Below, in pieces: positions 24,878 to 33,291 of a stretch of DNA of 44,580 bases (the first letter of the stretch is position 1; every line of letters starts with the position of its first letter). Origin of the DNA: Leptotrichia sp. OH3620_COT-345 (lineage in GTDB: Bacteria; Fusobacteriota; Fusobacteriia; Fusobacteriales; Leptotrichiaceae). The stretch spans positions 1 to 44,580 of the forward strand of contig NZ_RQYW01000018.1 of NCBI RefSeq assembly GCF_003932895.1, given 5' to 3'. The notes beneath the pieces are model-generated. The model was not told where the DNA came from, did no database searches, and worked only from the letters and a program-made list of their open reading frames with translations. A program made the position numbers and the translations under genes.

Positions 24878-25651
24878 TTATTTTATATCCACTATACTCA
24901 TATAAGGCAAATGATCACTTAATTTTGTCCATTCCTGAGTATCATCATTTATAAAAAAGCTTTCCTTTATTTTCCAATTGCCTGACAAATCACCTAAAAT
25001 ATAATCAATCCTCGGATCATCATTGTTCCTTATTCCTGCCTTATCTCCATCCAGATACATATCTTTCCAGTTTTGAGTAATCTGCTTGTAATATTCCGTT
25101 GTCGGAAGTATATTCAAATCACCGCTTAAAAACTTTATGTCTCCTTCCACAATTTCGGACATAATTAAAAGTGAATTCAATTCCTCATTTTTGGCTTCCT
25201 GTTTATAATCAAGATGAGTGTTTATTATTAATACAGATTTTCCAAAAACTGTTTTTTCTATTTTTGCTGCAATTACTTGTCTTTTTTCAATACCTATAGA
25301 AGGTAATTCGTAAGTCTGTATTGTTTCTATAGGATATTTTGAAACAAATGAAATTCCAAATTCTCCTGAATCAAAATCTCTTGATTTCTGGAAATAATAA
25401 TAATTATATCCCAGTTCATCAGCAATATCTTTAGTTATATCCTTTATATTACTCCTTTTCGTAAATTTATCCACTTCCTGCAATGCTATAAAATCAGGCT
25501 TGTATCTTTTTATACTTTGCCCTATTTTAGTACCGTTTGCAAGCCTTCCACCATAAATATTGTAAGTCATTATTCTAAACTCTTTTGCACTTATCGTCAA
25601 TGTTATAACTATAAATAACAATATCCTTTTTAAGCTTTTTCTCATATCCAT
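24878..25651 (-). CDS. Exported endonuclease/exonuclease/phosphatase-family protein
   Basis: 257 residues. A short signal segment (RILLFIVITLTISA) precedes an EEP fold: MTYNIYGG (metal Asn), ALQEVD (metal Glu), INTHLDYK (catalytic His), SGDLNILPTT (Asp/Asn), DPRIDYIL, and the closing SDHLPYMSI with the Asp-His pair. All catalytic residues expected for this Mg2+-dependent phosphodiesterase/nuclease superfamily are present. The superfamily covers DNases, sphingomyelinases and inositol phosphatases; export argues for an extracellular nucleic acid or phospho-ester substrate. It is last in the manC operon, 23 bp after a GT32 gene. ATG at 25651 with AGAGGT upstream. Confidence 0.9.
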   Translation of the reverse strand: MDMRKSLKRILLFIVITLTISAKEFRIMTYNIYGGRLANGTKIGQSIKRYKPDFIALQEVDKFTKRSNIKDITKDIADELGYNYYYFQKSRDFDSGEFGISFVSKYPIETIQTYELPSIGIEKRQVIAAKIEKTVFGKSVLIINTHLDYKQEAKNEELNSLLIMSEIVEGDIKFLSGDLNILPTTEYYKQITQNWKDMYLDGDKAGIRNNDDPRIDYILGDLSGNWKIKESFFINDDTQEWTKLSDHLPYMSIVDIK

Positions 25652-25674
25652 TTTTTACCTCTTAAAACTGTTTT

Positions 25675-26430
25675 TTAAAATTTAGTCCTTCTTTCTTTTA
25701 TAAAATATCTTGCCGTTATTCTAATTTTTTTTATTATTTTTGAAATTCCTTTAAGATGTTTAGTTTCTAAAAACAGTCTTGCTTTCAGACTTGTCCAGCT
25801 TTCATTCCACCAATGTATCCCGTATGTATTCGAAGTTATACATTCTTTTGAGAATTTTTCCTTAAAACCGTAAGGATAAAAATATTTTTTAGGATATATT
25901 GTTATTTCTCCTTCCTTCAACAAATTTTCTCTTTTTTCAGTTAAATTATACTTTTTCTCAAATATATAAGTAAATATTTTGGGAATTGTCCATAAAGGTT
26001 TTTCCCATATATCTTTTTCATAAAATTCTATCATATCTTTTAAAATTTCACTATGTTTTTCAGTACCGAATATTCCCACACTTATATGTTTTTCATCTTC
26101 ATACCCTATAAAAAATTTCATTTTTTCATTTTCTATTAGCGAAGTTATATCCTGTATTATTTCCATGTCGGTATCTACATATACTCCCGAGTGCTCATAC
26201 ATATAATGAACTCTTATATAGTCGGACATATATGCCCACAATTTTCTTTCACTGCATTCTCTGAAAAAACTGTTTTTTTTCAAATGAAAATCCATATCGA
26301 AATTCTTTTCATTTATTTCAATTATTTCAAAATCAGGAAGATTTTTCTGCCATGATTTCAGACATTTATAAAATATATCAGGCTTCGGGGCATTCCCTAT
26401 CCATACATAATAAATCTTTTTTTCTATCAT
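25675..26430 (-). CDS. Family 32-type glycosyltransferase (DXD sugar-binding)
   Basis: 251 residues. It matches the capsular-polysaccharide GT32 pattern: KKIYYVWIGNAPKPDIFYKC at the start, RKLWAYMSDYIRVHYMYEHS, then VYVDTDMEI with the metal-binding D86-x-D88, and a late GIHWWNESW. It transfers a hexose to the lipid-linked unit; donor unknown. The gene begins 53 bp inside the end of the polymerase gene in another frame. Its own GAGGG and ATG, plus the conserved KKIYYVWIG start, leave little room for a later start, so the overlap seems real. Confidence 0.88.
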   Translation of the reverse strand: MIEKKIYYVWIGNAPKPDIFYKCLKSWQKNLPDFEIIEINEKNFDMDFHLKKNSFFRECSERKLWAYMSDYIRVHYMYEHSGVYVDTDMEIIQDITSLIENEKMKFFIGYEDEKHISVGIFGTEKHSEILKDMIEFYEKDIWEKPLWTIPKIFTYIFEKKYNLTEKRENLLKEGEITIYPKKYFYPYGFKEKFSKECITSNTYGIHWWNESWTSLKARLFLETKHLKGISKIIKKIRITARYFIKERRTKF

Positions 26431-27814
26431 TATATTTTCCCTCTATTTTTCGATACATATAGTCAAAACTGCATATCAGTGTATAAACACTTATTAACAT
26501 AATCATATTTTTTATAAGAGCTTCTCCGAAAAACGAACCCCTCGGAATATAAAACAAATTCGGTATAAAATAATAGCTTACAAGAAGGAGAAATCTCTTT
26601 TTCACGACATATTTTTCATATTTCATTATCGTTATTCCCAACAATATCGAAATAATTATAATCCATAAATATCCCATATCATACATTTCGGCTATATAAT
26701 TTGAACCTATTCCCTCACCTTTTAAATATGCTGAAGGATTTAACATATATGTCAACCTGTCTGCTAGGGAATTTGTAGTGACCAGAGTTTCAGGCGACTG
26801 AGGCTTAAATCCGAATATTCCTTGAAATATGTAAGGATATGGACCGTAGCCGACTATTCTCGATTTAAAGTTTATCGTATACCCCAGTACAAGATAGCTT
26901 ACTCCTTGAGAAAAAAGAAAATTATACACAGAATTTATCAAATCAAGGGAAAATATTTTTTTGCTTCTTACAGATACGAGCAGCTGAGAAAATATGACCG
27001 TAAATCCTACAAGTTTTGTCATTGTTTTCATTTTTATTTTTATTCCGTATACTTTTGCATAATACCACATAATGAAAAGTAACTGTGTAAGAAATATTGC
27101 CCTTGCTCCTTTAAATGAATCCAGTAATTTTACCATCAAATATAAAGAAGAAACCGTCATAAATTTCTTTTTGGGAGGGATAGATATAAGAAATATAAGA
27201 AATCCTATTGTCATTACGGTTCCCGAACCTTTAGTAAAAAAAGGATATTCTACGCCTTTAAGTATTCCTGTATAATAAGCTTCATAACCTGCCTGTAATA
27301 TTACTTTCAACTGAATAAACATTTTATAAACCAATGCAGGTAGTGCCATTATAAACAGAAACATTCCAAAATCAGTATATATTTTTCTACTTTCCAATGT
27401 TACACGCGATTTCACAGTATTTTCCTTTTCACCTGTTATTCCTATGAAAAAGCCGAGATGAGTAAACAGGAGTACCAACAAAAATATATTTATTATTTCA
27501 TTTCTAACATCATAAAAAAAATAAAAATTTGCAAACTTCGTAGCCCATCCGAATTCCCTATATCCGACTATATCAAGAAATATTCTCGTAAAATTAAACA
27601 GAAACAGTGTATAAAGAAAAATCATATACGAATTAAGCCAATCCAGATAAATCTTTGCAGTGAAAAACATGTAAATATAGACCCCCATCAGCATATATTC
27701 CAAAAACTTCATTTCAAAAGCATCATTCGGAAAAACTATGACCGACTTTATAAAAAAGATTAAAAATATAACAAAAATATGTAAAATTAAAAATAATAAT
27801 TTATCTTTTTTCAT
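26378..27814 (-). CDS. Wzy-like O-antigen/capsule polymerase
   Basis: 478 residues with about eleven or twelve hydrophobic segments (for example LFLILHIFVIFLIFFI at the start and MIMLISVYTLICSF at the end) and a large loop around 310-385 containing YGPYPYIFQGIFGFKPQSPE and LNPSAYLKGEGIGSN. Topology, location between a flippase and glycosyltransferases, and lack of other motifs fit a Wzy polymerase, which joins flipped repeat units on the periplasmic side. Polymerases are poorly conserved, so identity rests on topology and context. Its last 53 bp overlap the GT32 gene. Upstream is AAAAGGAG followed by a 12-bp palindrome (GACTATATAGTC) and then AAGAG before the ATG. Confidence 0.75.
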   Translation of the reverse strand: MKKDKLLFLILHIFVIFLIFFIKSVIVFPNDAFEMKFLEYMLMGVYIYMFFTAKIYLDWLNSYMIFLYTLFLFNFTRIFLDIVGYREFGWATKFANFYFFYDVRNEIINIFLLVLLFTHLGFFIGITGEKENTVKSRVTLESRKIYTDFGMFLFIMALPALVYKMFIQLKVILQAGYEAYYTGILKGVEYPFFTKGSGTVMTIGFLIFLISIPPKKKFMTVSSLYLMVKLLDSFKGARAIFLTQLLFIMWYYAKVYGIKIKMKTMTKLVGFTVIFSQLLVSVRSKKIFSLDLINSVYNFLFSQGVSYLVLGYTINFKSRIVGYGPYPYIFQGIFGFKPQSPETLVTTNSLADRLTYMLNPSAYLKGEGIGSNYIAEMYDMGYLWIIIISILLGITIMKYEKYVVKKRFLLLVSYYFIPNLFYIPRGSFFGEALIKNMIMLISVYTLICSFDYMYRKIEGKYNDRKKDLLCMDRECPEA

Positions 27815-27869
27815 TTTTCTCTTACGACTATATAGTCATATCTCCTTTTCTGAATTTTCCGTTGCTTAC

Positions 27870-28754
27870 TTATTTTCTGTTCCGTACCTTTCTCCACATA
27901 TATATCCCTATAGGTAATCCCAATAATAATGATAACTTTGAATAACATTCTCTGTAAATTTTCTCAAAGGGATAACTCGCTATTTTAGCAAATTTATAAT
28001 AAACGGCATTATTTAAAATTCTATCTTTTAAAGACATTTTATGTTTGTTTCTCTCATTATGATAAAGTGCCTGCCCTTTAGGATTTCCAAGCAGTAAATT
28101 GTTATATTTTGCAGTAAGTCCGTCTTCATGATATTGCTTTATTTCTATTTTTTCATTTATATAAATCATTTTATATTTTTCGGCTATTCTGTTATAAACT
28201 GATGCTTCGGTAATAAATTTTTCTCCTTCAAAAACAGGAAATTTATATTTTTTTATTATTTCTGTCCTGAACATTAATCCTTTATCACCTTTTACACTAT
28301 ATTTATTATAAATATCAAACTGTGTTTCAATCATTTTATTATAGGGAAATTCTGTCCCGATGATTTTTCCGTCAGGATATATTGACAAATAACCCATCCC
28401 TGCAATTTCATCATTTTTCTCATATTCTTTCCAGTACTCCAATATAATTTCAAGACCATTATTTATATATTTATCATCGGAATCAAGGCATATAAACAAT
28501 TCTCCTATAGCTTTATCCAAAGCAAAGTTATATGCTCTCTGTTTTCCACCATTTTTTTCATAATAATATTTTATATCCAACTTATTTTCCTGCATAAACT
28601 TTTTCACAATTTCATCAGTTCCGTCTGTAGAACCGTCATCCACTATCAACCATTCAAAATTTTTATATGTCTGATTCTGAAGAGACATATACAATTTCCT
28701 CAATAATTCTTTTCTATTATATGCCGGAGTAAATACAGTAAATTTTATTTTCAT
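27870..28754 (-). CDS. Family 2 glycosyltransferase
   Basis: 294 residues. GT-A features: FTVFTPAYNRKELLRKLYMS, LIVDDGSTDGT, and LFICLDSDDKY with D91-S-D93-D as the metal site. YEKNGGKQRAYNFAL precedes it, typical of this subgroup. The C-terminal KLSLLLGLPIGIYMW is an amphipathic/hydrophobic segment likely to touch the membrane. It sits between wzx (18-bp gap) and the polymerase gene in the manC operon; ATG preceded by AGAGTGG. Donor sugar unknown, although GDP-mannose made by the operon's ManC is one candidate. Confidence 0.92.
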   Translation of the reverse strand: MKIKFTVFTPAYNRKELLRKLYMSLQNQTYKNFEWLIVDDGSTDGTDEIVKKFMQENKLDIKYYYEKNGGKQRAYNFALDKAIGELFICLDSDDKYINNGLEIILEYWKEYEKNDEIAGMGYLSIYPDGKIIGTEFPYNKMIETQFDIYNKYSVKGDKGLMFRTEIIKKYKFPVFEGEKFITEASVYNRIAEKYKMIYINEKIEIKQYHEDGLTAKYNNLLLGNPKGQALYHNERNKHKMSLKDRILNNAVYYKFAKIASYPFEKIYRECYSKLSLLLGLPIGIYMWRKVRNRK

Positions 28755-28772
28755 TTTCCACTCTTTCTCTTT

Positions 28773-30230
28773 TTATTTAACAATTTTCCCTTTTATTTTT
28801 AAGATAATATTGATTATTTTAACATACACTTCTTTGTTTATTATTAATTTTGCCACAATCACCAGATATACTATTTTCATAACAAATTTTGTCCAAGTAA
28901 TTTCATCACTTGAAAGGTAAAATATTACAGGATTTACTATTATAAGAAGATACATAAGAAATTTCCTGTAATTAAAGGATATTTTATATTTTTTCCTTAT
29001 AACCGCCATTTCCATCATTGCTCTGAACAAAAATGCCAGTAATGTAGTCCATGCTGCAATTATCGGACCTGTTTCAGGAAATTTCGGAATAAATATAAGA
29101 TTTCCTGCCAAATTAAAAATCATGGCAAATAATGTAAAATAAAAAATATATATACTGTCCTCATAAAAATGAAAAAAATAATCAAGACAATACAATGCCT
29201 GTATTACAATTCCTGCAAGTATAAGAGGCATATAATTTATAGCTTTCAAATAACTTTTTGGAAATATAAGGCTTATCCCTTCAGGAGCAAAAAGCTGTGC
29301 CAGTACACATACAAATGAAATAATAGCTATAAAATTTTCTACACTTCCTGTAATTTTAGGATTATTTTTATCTTTTTTCATAGCTTCATAAAATTCAGGT
29401 GTCCAACTATCTACAAAAGAACCTTTAATCACAGAAAATGCACGCCCTCCTGAAGCTGCAAGAGTATATCCTCCAACAGCTGCAAGAGAAACATAATTTA
29501 CTAATACAAGCCTGTCACTTAAATTTACAATTTGGTCCGTCAACTCTATAAAAATAAGAGGAATCCCATTTTTTAAAGAATATTTCATATGTTCAGCTTT
29601 TAATTTCAGTTTAAATTTCCTGAAATATCCTCTGAAATAATATACCAATATAAGCAAAGAAGACCCGAGATTTGCAACTTGATTTCCAAAAATACCCATT
29701 TTTAAATATTTTATAAAATATATAGCAAGTATATAATTGGAAAACAGGCTTAATGTACTCCCAAGCGCTACTTTCATATACATTCTCTTCATTCTAAAAA
29801 GTGTAATTCCTAAAGTATTTATAGCATTTATCGAAGCTATTAATATGGCAGTTGTAATTAAAGGACTGTATGTTATTTTATCAAGATTGACAATATATGA
29901 AAATAGCTTTTTAGCAGCAGGCGTAAGCATAAATATAAATAATGCTCCATTAAAAAGCATTATAACCAGAAATGACGAGAACATATAACTTCCCATTTCA
30001 TTTTCATTTTCTTTAAGGTCTACATATTTTTTCATTTGTGCGTTATAAATCCCAAGTCCCAGAATTATAGTAGCCATTGTTGTAACAGAATCGAGTGTTC
30101 CCGCTATTCCGAATTCTTCAGGTGTGAGTAACCTTGTTATAATGGGAAGAAATATGAGCGAGCCCATTTTTGTCACAATATTCATAAGAGAATAAACCAT
30201 TGTTCCTTTTAATAAATTCTTGCTGTCCAT
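28773..30230 (-). CDS. Wzx-type polysaccharide flippase
   Basis: 485 residues from ATG at 30230 (MDSKNLLKGTMVYSLMNIV), which has AAAGGGA a few bases upstream. A 12-codon longer form from a GTG at 30266 is possible but lacks a ribosome site. About 12-14 membrane segments and the MATE/MOP-like N-terminus KGTMVYSLMNIVTKMGSLIFLP, ITRLLTPEEFGIAGTLDS are typical of repeat-unit flippases. It moves the undecaprenyl-linked unit across the inner membrane for the polymerase. It lies between kpsF and a GT2 in the same operon. Confidence 0.92.
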   Translation of the reverse strand: MDSKNLLKGTMVYSLMNIVTKMGSLIFLPIITRLLTPEEFGIAGTLDSVTTMATIILGLGIYNAQMKKYVDLKENENEMGSYMFSSFLVIMLFNGALFIFMLTPAAKKLFSYIVNLDKITYSPLITTAILIASINAINTLGITLFRMKRMYMKVALGSTLSLFSNYILAIYFIKYLKMGIFGNQVANLGSSLLILVYYFRGYFRKFKLKLKAEHMKYSLKNGIPLIFIELTDQIVNLSDRLVLVNYVSLAAVGGYTLAASGGRAFSVIKGSFVDSWTPEFYEAMKKDKNNPKITGSVENFIAIISFVCVLAQLFAPEGISLIFPKSYLKAINYMPLILAGIVIQALYCLDYFFHFYEDSIYIFYFTLFAMIFNLAGNLIFIPKFPETGPIIAAWTTLLAFLFRAMMEMAVIRKKYKISFNYRKFLMYLLIIVNPVIFYLSSDEITWTKFVMKIVYLVIVAKLIINKEVYVKIINIILKIKGKIVK

Positions 30231-30367
30231 ACTTCCCTTTCTTTCATAATTTTTTCTGAATTTCACAATACTTTTTCAAACAGGAAAATTATATTTTCTA
30301 TAAATATATACTATTTAAATTATATAATTGTGAAAATTTTATAAAATTTTGTTTAGCAAAATTCGCC

Positions 30368-31339
30368 TTATCTCAGTCCTATCAAATCATGAATCCTTAT
30401 TATCCCGACTACATTTCCATTTTCCACTACGGGTAGGACATTTATCTGACTTTTTCTATTTTCCATAAGATTTAAAGCATCCATTGCCATTGCATCTTTA
30501 TCAATTGCAATAGGTGTATTTATCATTATATCCTTTGCTTTATATGAAAAAAACTTTTCTTTATGAACCAAAGCCCGTCTTATATCTCCCTCAGTTATTA
30601 TTCCCTTTAATTTCCCATTTTCTTTCCCCGTTTCCGAGATACAGACTGCTCCCATTTTTTTTTCTGTCAATACAAGCAGTACATTTTCTATTTCAGTATC
30701 TTCAGATAAAATAGGAAGTTCATTTCCTGTATGCATCAGATCAGATACAGTCAAAAGAAGTCGTTTTCCCAGACTTCCTCCCGGATGATACTTTGCAAAA
30801 TCATTTTCCGTAAAGTTTTTCATTTTCATAAGTACTACTGATAAAGCATCACCCATTACAAGAGTAGCTGTAGTTGAGCTCATAGGTGCGGTTCCCAGTT
30901 CATTTGCTTCTTTTTCAACCCCGATATCTATAACAAGCTTAGCATGTCTTGCTAAAGCTGAGTTTCTATTCCCCGTAAAAGCTACTATTTCTGCTCCTAT
31001 TTTTTTTATCGGTGTCATTATACTCAATATTTCATCCGAATTACCGCTATTTGAAATGGCAATGACCACATCTCCGTTATTTATCATTCCCAAATCTCCA
31101 TGTAATGCTTCGGCTGCATTTACAAAAATAGCGGTTGTTCCCGTTGAGGCCATTGTAGCAGCTATTTTTTTCCCTATAATTCCTGATTTTCCTATTCCCG
31201 TAATTACAACTTTATTATTTCTTATACTATTTATCATAACTGCAAGCTTTTCAAGTTCACCATTTATTTTATTTTTAACCTTTTCCAATTCAGAAATTTC
31301 AATATCAAAAACATTTCGAGCTTCTTTTAAAATATCCAC
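30368..31339 (-). CDS. kdsD: KpsF/GutQ-family sugar-phosphate isomerase (D-arabinose-5-phosphate isomerase)
   Basis: 323 residues, full length. An N-terminal SIS domain (VVITGIGKSGIIGKKIAATM at about 44-63, EALHGDLGMI with H80-G-D82, ISNSGNSDEILS, then TAPMSSTTATLVMGDALS) is followed by two CBS domains (DLMHTGNELP and IMINTPIAIDKDAMAM). The family converts ribulose-5-phosphate to arabinose-5-phosphate, the first step to Kdo. No kdsA, kdsB or kdsC is in the window, so its link to this glycan is through operon position only. Start is GTG at 31339 with AGGAGG upstream, 22 bp after manC. Confidence 0.93.
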   Translation of the reverse strand: MDILKEARNVFDIEISELEKVKNKINGELEKLAVMINSIRNNKVVITGIGKSGIIGKKIAATMASTGTTAIFVNAAEALHGDLGMINNGDVVIAISNSGNSDEILSIMTPIKKIGAEIVAFTGNRNSALARHAKLVIDIGVEKEANELGTAPMSSTTATLVMGDALSVVLMKMKNFTENDFAKYHPGGSLGKRLLLTVSDLMHTGNELPILSEDTEIENVLLVLTEKKMGAVCISETGKENGKLKGIITEGDIRRALVHKEKFFSYKAKDIMINTPIAIDKDAMAMDALNLMENRKSQINVLPVVENGNVVGIIRIHDLIGLR

Positions 31340-31361
31340 TTTTTTCCTCCTGCTTCAAAAA

Positions 31362-32459
31362 TTATTTTTTATATTTTTCAATTTTTCCAAGTATTTTCTT
31401 TATTTCCTGACTTTTTTCTTTACTACATACAAGTAGTGCATCTTCCGTATTAACTATGACAATATCCTCAAGACCTATTGTCGCTACAATTTTATGTTTT
31501 TCCTTATTTATTATTATATTTCCTTCAGATTCTATATCTTCATATTTTTCAGATTTAACAATATTTCCATTTTCATCTTTCGAAAATACATCTTCCAGAG
31601 ATTTAAAGCTTCCTACATCATTCCATCCAATATCCACCGGAATTACAGATACCAATTTTGTGTGTTCCATAACTCCAAAATCTATAGATATTTTTTCAAA
31701 TTCGAAAAATTCATTATATATATATTTACTGAGTTTTTCTCCATAAACTTCATCTATATTAATTTCATCTATTTTTTTCTTTATTTTATTAATAACATTT
31801 CTATGAGTTTCCATATATTTTTTAATTTCATTCAGTATAAATTCCGTTTTCCAAATAAACATTCCGCTATTCCACAGATAGTTTCCTTTTTCTATATATT
31901 TTTCAGCAGTTTCTCTGTTAGGTTTTTCCCTAAAACTTTTTACTTTATAAATTTTAAATTTCCTGTCAGATTTATTTGTGTTTTTCATATATTCAATATA
32001 TCCGTACCCCGTTTCAGGATAAGACGGCTTTATTCCAAGAGTGACTATAATATCACTTTCAGCCTTTTCAAAAGCAAACTTCAAGCTTTCAAGAAATTCA
32101 TTTTCACTTTTGATGAGGTGATCTGACGGTAATACTGACATCACACTGTTTTTATACATTTTTTGTATTATTAATGCAGCATATCCTATACATGCCGCCG
32201 TATCTCTTGCCATTGGCTCAAAAATTATATTTTTTTCAGGTATTTCAGGCAGTTCTTTTTTTATAATATCCAAATAAGCAATATTTGTAGAAATAAATAT
32301 TTTTTCCATAGGAATTAATTTTGCAACTCTATCTACCGTTTCCCTTATCATTGTCTTTTCAGATACAAGATCAAGAAACTGTTTCGGTCTTTCATTTGTC
32401 GATAAAGGCCAAAATCTGGTTCCGCTTCCTCCTGCCATTATTAATACAACTTTATCCAT
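31362..32459 (-). CDS. manC: Mannose-1-phosphate guanylyltransferase
   Basis: 365 residues: the nucleotidyltransferase domain and left-handed helix region only, without the fused isomerase domain of long ManC/AlgA proteins. Motifs: VLIMAGGSGTRFWPLS (signature loop), RPKQFLDL, EPMARDTAACIGYAAL, SVLPSDHLI, PSYPETGYGYIEY, FREKPNRETAEKYI, YLWNSGMFIWK and VDIGWNDVGSF. It makes GDP-mannose from GTP and mannose-1-phosphate. A separate mannose-6-phosphate isomerase and phosphomannomutase would be needed; neither is here. It is first gene of the main glycan operon, 45 bp behind an extended -10 promoter; ATG preceded by AGGAG. Confidence 0.95.
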   Translation of the reverse strand: MDKVVLIMAGGSGTRFWPLSTNERPKQFLDLVSEKTMIRETVDRVAKLIPMEKIFISTNIAYLDIIKKELPEIPEKNIIFEPMARDTAACIGYAALIIQKMYKNSVMSVLPSDHLIKSENEFLESLKFAFEKAESDIIVTLGIKPSYPETGYGYIEYMKNTNKSDRKFKIYKVKSFREKPNRETAEKYIEKGNYLWNSGMFIWKTEFILNEIKKYMETHRNVINKIKKKIDEINIDEVYGEKLSKYIYNEFFEFEKISIDFGVMEHTKLVSVIPVDIGWNDVGSFKSLEDVFSKDENGNIVKSEKYEDIESEGNIIINKEKHKIVATIGLEDIVIVNTEDALLVCSKEKSQEIKKILGKIEKYKK

Positions 32460-32503
32460 TTTCTTCTCCTATTAATTTCAAAGTATCTTTTTTTAATAAT
32501 GTT

Positions 32504-32512
32504 ATTATATCA
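32504..32512 (-). promoter_or_regulatory. Extended -10 promoter of the manC operon
   Basis: TGATATAAT on the minus strand fits the extended -10 consensus TGnTATAAT, 45 bp upstream of the manC ATG. No strong -35 is visible at 17 bp. The same nonamer precedes the aldo/keto reductase gene. Confidence 0.5.
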
Positions 32513-32584
32513 TTTTACGGTTATTTATACTATTAATTTATTTTTTCAACTAAAATTATTTCATATTATTCCCAATCCTCCTGA

Positions 32585-32750
32585 TATTTAAAATTTTTCC
32601 GGAAAAATATGAAATTACATTGTTTAGAAAATATCTATCTGAGTATAATAAATTTACTGTTTTTCAAGCATAATAAATATTGTTTAGGAGTTTAAAAATT
32701 TTATAATCATTATCGAGTGTATAAAAATGACAATAAGTCCTTTTAAAACC
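32585..32750 (-). repeat. Dispersed repeat, copy D
   Basis: About 166 bp, with blocks in the same order as copies A-C: tatttaaaatttttccgg, tttttcaagcataataaat, gtttaaaaatttta, then aaaatgacaataagtcctt. Unlike most copies it does not touch a stop codon; the nearest is 170 bp away at 32920. That gap is AT-rich with no supported gene. Confidence 0.7.
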
Positions 32751-32919
32751 GATTCTTCAGTTTGTTCCGGAAATTCTTTTTCCTTTTTTATTACTATGTC
32801 ATTTTTATATCTGATATTACAGAACTTATTTCAAAATTCAATTTTTCATATCTTTATATTTATTTTTAAAATTTTCAAATTCTTTTATCTTACTGCTCAA
32901 TCTTTTAATAAAATCATTT

Positions 32920-33258
32920 CTATTCTTTACTGCTAAGTTTTTCTTCGTTTTTTATTTCCCAATGTATAATCACTGTCATAATAACTCTTAAAATAACTAT
33001 TGCTGAAAGTATCATAACTTCATTCCATGTTCTTATTATCACCGTTTTCAGTATTTCCGATCCCAGTTTAAATTCTAGACTAAATGTCAGTGCTTTTGCA
33101 AATTCTATCCTTATAATAGAATTATTAATATCAAACTTTGATTTTATAAGATAGTACACAGCCTTTATCGTCGCTATAGCTATAATCATAACTCCTGTCA
33201 TTTCAAGTGTACCTGTTATATACGGAATAACTTTTTCCATTATATGTCCTATAATCAT
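32920..33258 (-). CDS. DUF1622-family small membrane protein
   Basis: 112 residues with three hydrophobic segments: LEMTGVMIIAIATIKAVYYL, a central amphipathic FAKALTFSLEFKLGSEILKT, and VMILSAIVILRVIMTVIIHW followed by E-K-rich tail. FAKALTFSLEFKLGSEIL and IIRTWNEVMILSAIVILR match the DUF1622 pattern, an inner-membrane family with no known function. ATG at 33258 with AAGGAG six bases upstream. It is 33 bp after the aldo/keto reductase and co-transcribed with it. Confidence 0.85.
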   Translation of the reverse strand: MIIGHIMEKVIPYITGTLEMTGVMIIAIATIKAVYYLIKSKFDINNSIIRIEFAKALTFSLEFKLGSEILKTVIIRTWNEVMILSAIVILRVIMTVIIHWEIKNEEKLSSKE

Positions 33259-33291
33259 ATTTTTCTCCTTATAATATTATTTTTAAATAAA

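Noticed and set aside
30231-30266. GTG start 12 codons upstream of the wzx ATG
   Set aside because: No ribosome site before the GTG, whereas AAAGGGA precedes the internal ATG. Left as a minor alternative.
32838-32925. Coding-like reading after the DUF1622 stop (NDFIKRLSSKIKEFENFKNK) suggesting a frameshifted C-terminus
   Set aside because: 112 residues is already a normal family length and the stretch has no start; low-complexity AT-rich DNA can give such a Lys/Asn/Phe string.
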